Source: Candidatus Geoarchaeota archaeon
GTDB taxonomy: Archaea; Thermoproteota; Thermoprotei; Gearchaeales; WAQG01
Reading direction: 5' to 3'
DNA length: 6,498 nt
Assembly (NCBI GenBank): GCA_015520395.1
Contig: WAQG01000121.1
Coordinates: 1-6,498 of the forward strand
Under the pieces are notes generated by a model. The model saw only the letters and a list, made by a program, of their open reading frames with translations. It did not search any database and was not told the origin of the DNA. How positions within the stretch are numbered: the first letter of the stretch is position 1; every line of letters begins with the position of its first letter. Both the position numbers and the translations under genes were made by a program. Positions 5,621 to 6,498 of this stretch are shown here, piece by piece.

Positions 5621-6498
5621 GTGGGCGTTTTAACGACCTTGACTGGCAACTACTCAGCCGCCTATGGCGCTAAGCTTGCCAGGGTGCAGCTGATAGCCGC
5701 CTACCCCATAACACCTCAGACCACGATCGTGGAGAAGCTCGCCGAGTTTGTTGAAAGGGGCGAGCTTAATGCCAAGTTTATAAGGGTCGAGTCTGAGCAC
5801 AGCGCTATGGCCGCTGTAATAGGGGCAGCTGCGGCCGGGTTAAGGGTTTTTACCGCTACCTCATCGCACGGGCTGGCATACATGCACGAGATGGTAATAT
5901 GGGCTGCTGGGGTGAGGATGCCCATAGTGATGGCCGTTGTTGGGAGGGCCTTCGGCCCAGGGTGGAATATATGGAATGAGCATACTGACATATTCATGGA
6001 GCGGGATACCGGGTGGATAATCTACATGTGTGAGCATAACCAGGAGGTTCTCGATACCGTGATCCAGGCGTATAGGGTCTCAGAGGATGAGAGGGTTCTT
6101 CTCCCCTCCATAATAGGGCTTGACGCCTTCATACTCTCCCATACCTCAATGCCCGTCGAGATACCGGACCAGGAGCTTGTCGACGGCTTCCTGCCCCCAA
6201 GGAAGCCCCTGCCCTTCAAACTAGACCCTGAGAACCCAATAACCCACGGCAGCCTGCTCTGGCCTAAGGACTACATGGAGTTCAGGTACCTCATCCACGA
6301 GGGGCAGGAGAGGGCTAAGAGGGTTATCAGGGAGGTTGATAGGGAGTGGAGCAAGCTCACCGGGAGGAGCTATGGCGGCCTGGTGGACTGTTACAGGTGT
6401 GAGGATGCCGACGTGGTTGTGGCCACGGTGGGCTCCTCGGCTGGCGACGCTAAGGAGGCTGCAGACATAATGAGAGATAGGGGGTACAGGGCTGGGGT
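5621..6498 (+). CDS. porA: Pyruvate:ferredoxin oxidoreductase, alpha subunit (partial, 3' end outside window)
   Basis: Catalytic subunit that pairs with beta to form the TPP and substrate site. The window holds 292 codons plus two bases; the family is usually around 390-400 residues, so about the last quarter is missing. It reads open from a GTG start to the edge. Motifs: LTGNYSAAYGAKLAR at 7-21, AAYPITPQT at 26-34 with Thr31, RVESEHSAMAA at 55-65, TSSHGLAYMHE at 80-90, Arg109, RDTGW at 128-132, EDERVLLPSIIGLDAFI at 155-171, VEIPDQELVDGFL at 179-191 and NPITHGSL at 205-212. Domain II begins near 263 (ADVVVATVGSSAG). By homology to structurally studied enzymes, Thr31 and Arg109 match the pyruvate-contacting Thr and Arg. 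The segment after Arg109, FGPGWNIWNEHTDIFME, differs from the common POR version. Gene order and similarity support POR; a related 2-oxoacid substrate is possible. GTG 5618 is an alternative start. Confidence 0.95.
   Translation, partial: MGVLTTLTGNYSAAYGAKLARVQLIAAYPITPQTTIVEKLAEFVERGELNAKFIRVESEHSAMAAVIGAAAAGLRVFTATSSHGLAYMHEMVIWAAGVRMPIVMAVVGRAFGPGWNIWNEHTDIFMERDTGWIIYMCEHNQEVLDTVIQAYRVSEDERVLLPSIIGLDAFILSHTSMPVEIPDQELVDGFLPPRKPLPFKLDPENPITHGSLLWPKDYMEFRYLIHEGQERAKRVIREVDREWSKLTGRSYGGLVDCYRCEDADVVVATVGSSAGDAKEAADIMRDRGYRAG

Noticed and set aside
5716..6219. Two minus-strand frames antisense to porA
   Set aside because: They lie opposite the most conserved part of the alpha subunit and show no motif; the plus-strand frame is unambiguous.

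Overview
The window looks like a piece of chromosome from a thermophilic, probably hyperthermophilic, archaeon. The evidence is an archaeal/eukaryal-type isoleucyl-tRNA synthetase with a long C-terminal extension, a four-subunit-type pyruvate:ferredoxin oxidoreductase operon, TATA-like (box A) elements about 20-40 bases ahead of starts, GGTGA/GGAGGTG ribosome binding sites, frequent TTG/GTG starts, and heavy use of AGG/AGA (Arg) and ATA (Ile) codons. Thermoproteota or a deep relative such as Korarchaeota would fit, but the phylum cannot be fixed from this sequence alone.

Layout: (1) 1-68, a short intergenic region with a tandem TTTAAAT element, the likely ileS promoter and possibly a divergent promoter for a gene off the left edge. 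(2) 69-3263 (+), ileS, complete. (3) 3260-4279 (-), a compact metallo-beta-lactamase/beta-CASP nuclease, convergent with ileS so that the two stop codons share bases. (4) 4280-4429, a divergent promoter region of 150 bases. (5) 4430-4738 (+), an unrecognised 102-residue protein with three predicted membrane segments. (6) 4739-4802, a promoter region containing a T6 run. (7) 4803-6498 (+), porG-porD-porA, the gamma, delta and alpha subunits of a 2-oxoacid:ferredoxin oxidoreductase. porA is cut by the window edge, and porB (beta, TPP-binding) is expected just beyond it. No gene-free stretch exceeds 150 bases.

How the genes work together: only the por genes form an evident functional unit. They overlap or abut, each downstream gene has a strong ribosome binding site inside the preceding gene, and together with the missing beta subunit they would make the complex that oxidatively decarboxylates pyruvate (or a related 2-oxoacid) to acyl-CoA with reduction of ferredoxin. 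ileS, the nuclease and the membrane protein appear to be independently transcribed neighbours.

I found no mobile element, CRISPR array, RNA gene or obviously new multi-gene system; this is mostly a housekeeping region. The points most worth a second look are the altered putative substrate-pocket segment of the alpha subunit, the Tyr in place of the motif C His in the beta-CASP nuclease, the unknown membrane protein next to the por operon, and the all-non-ATG starts of the por genes.
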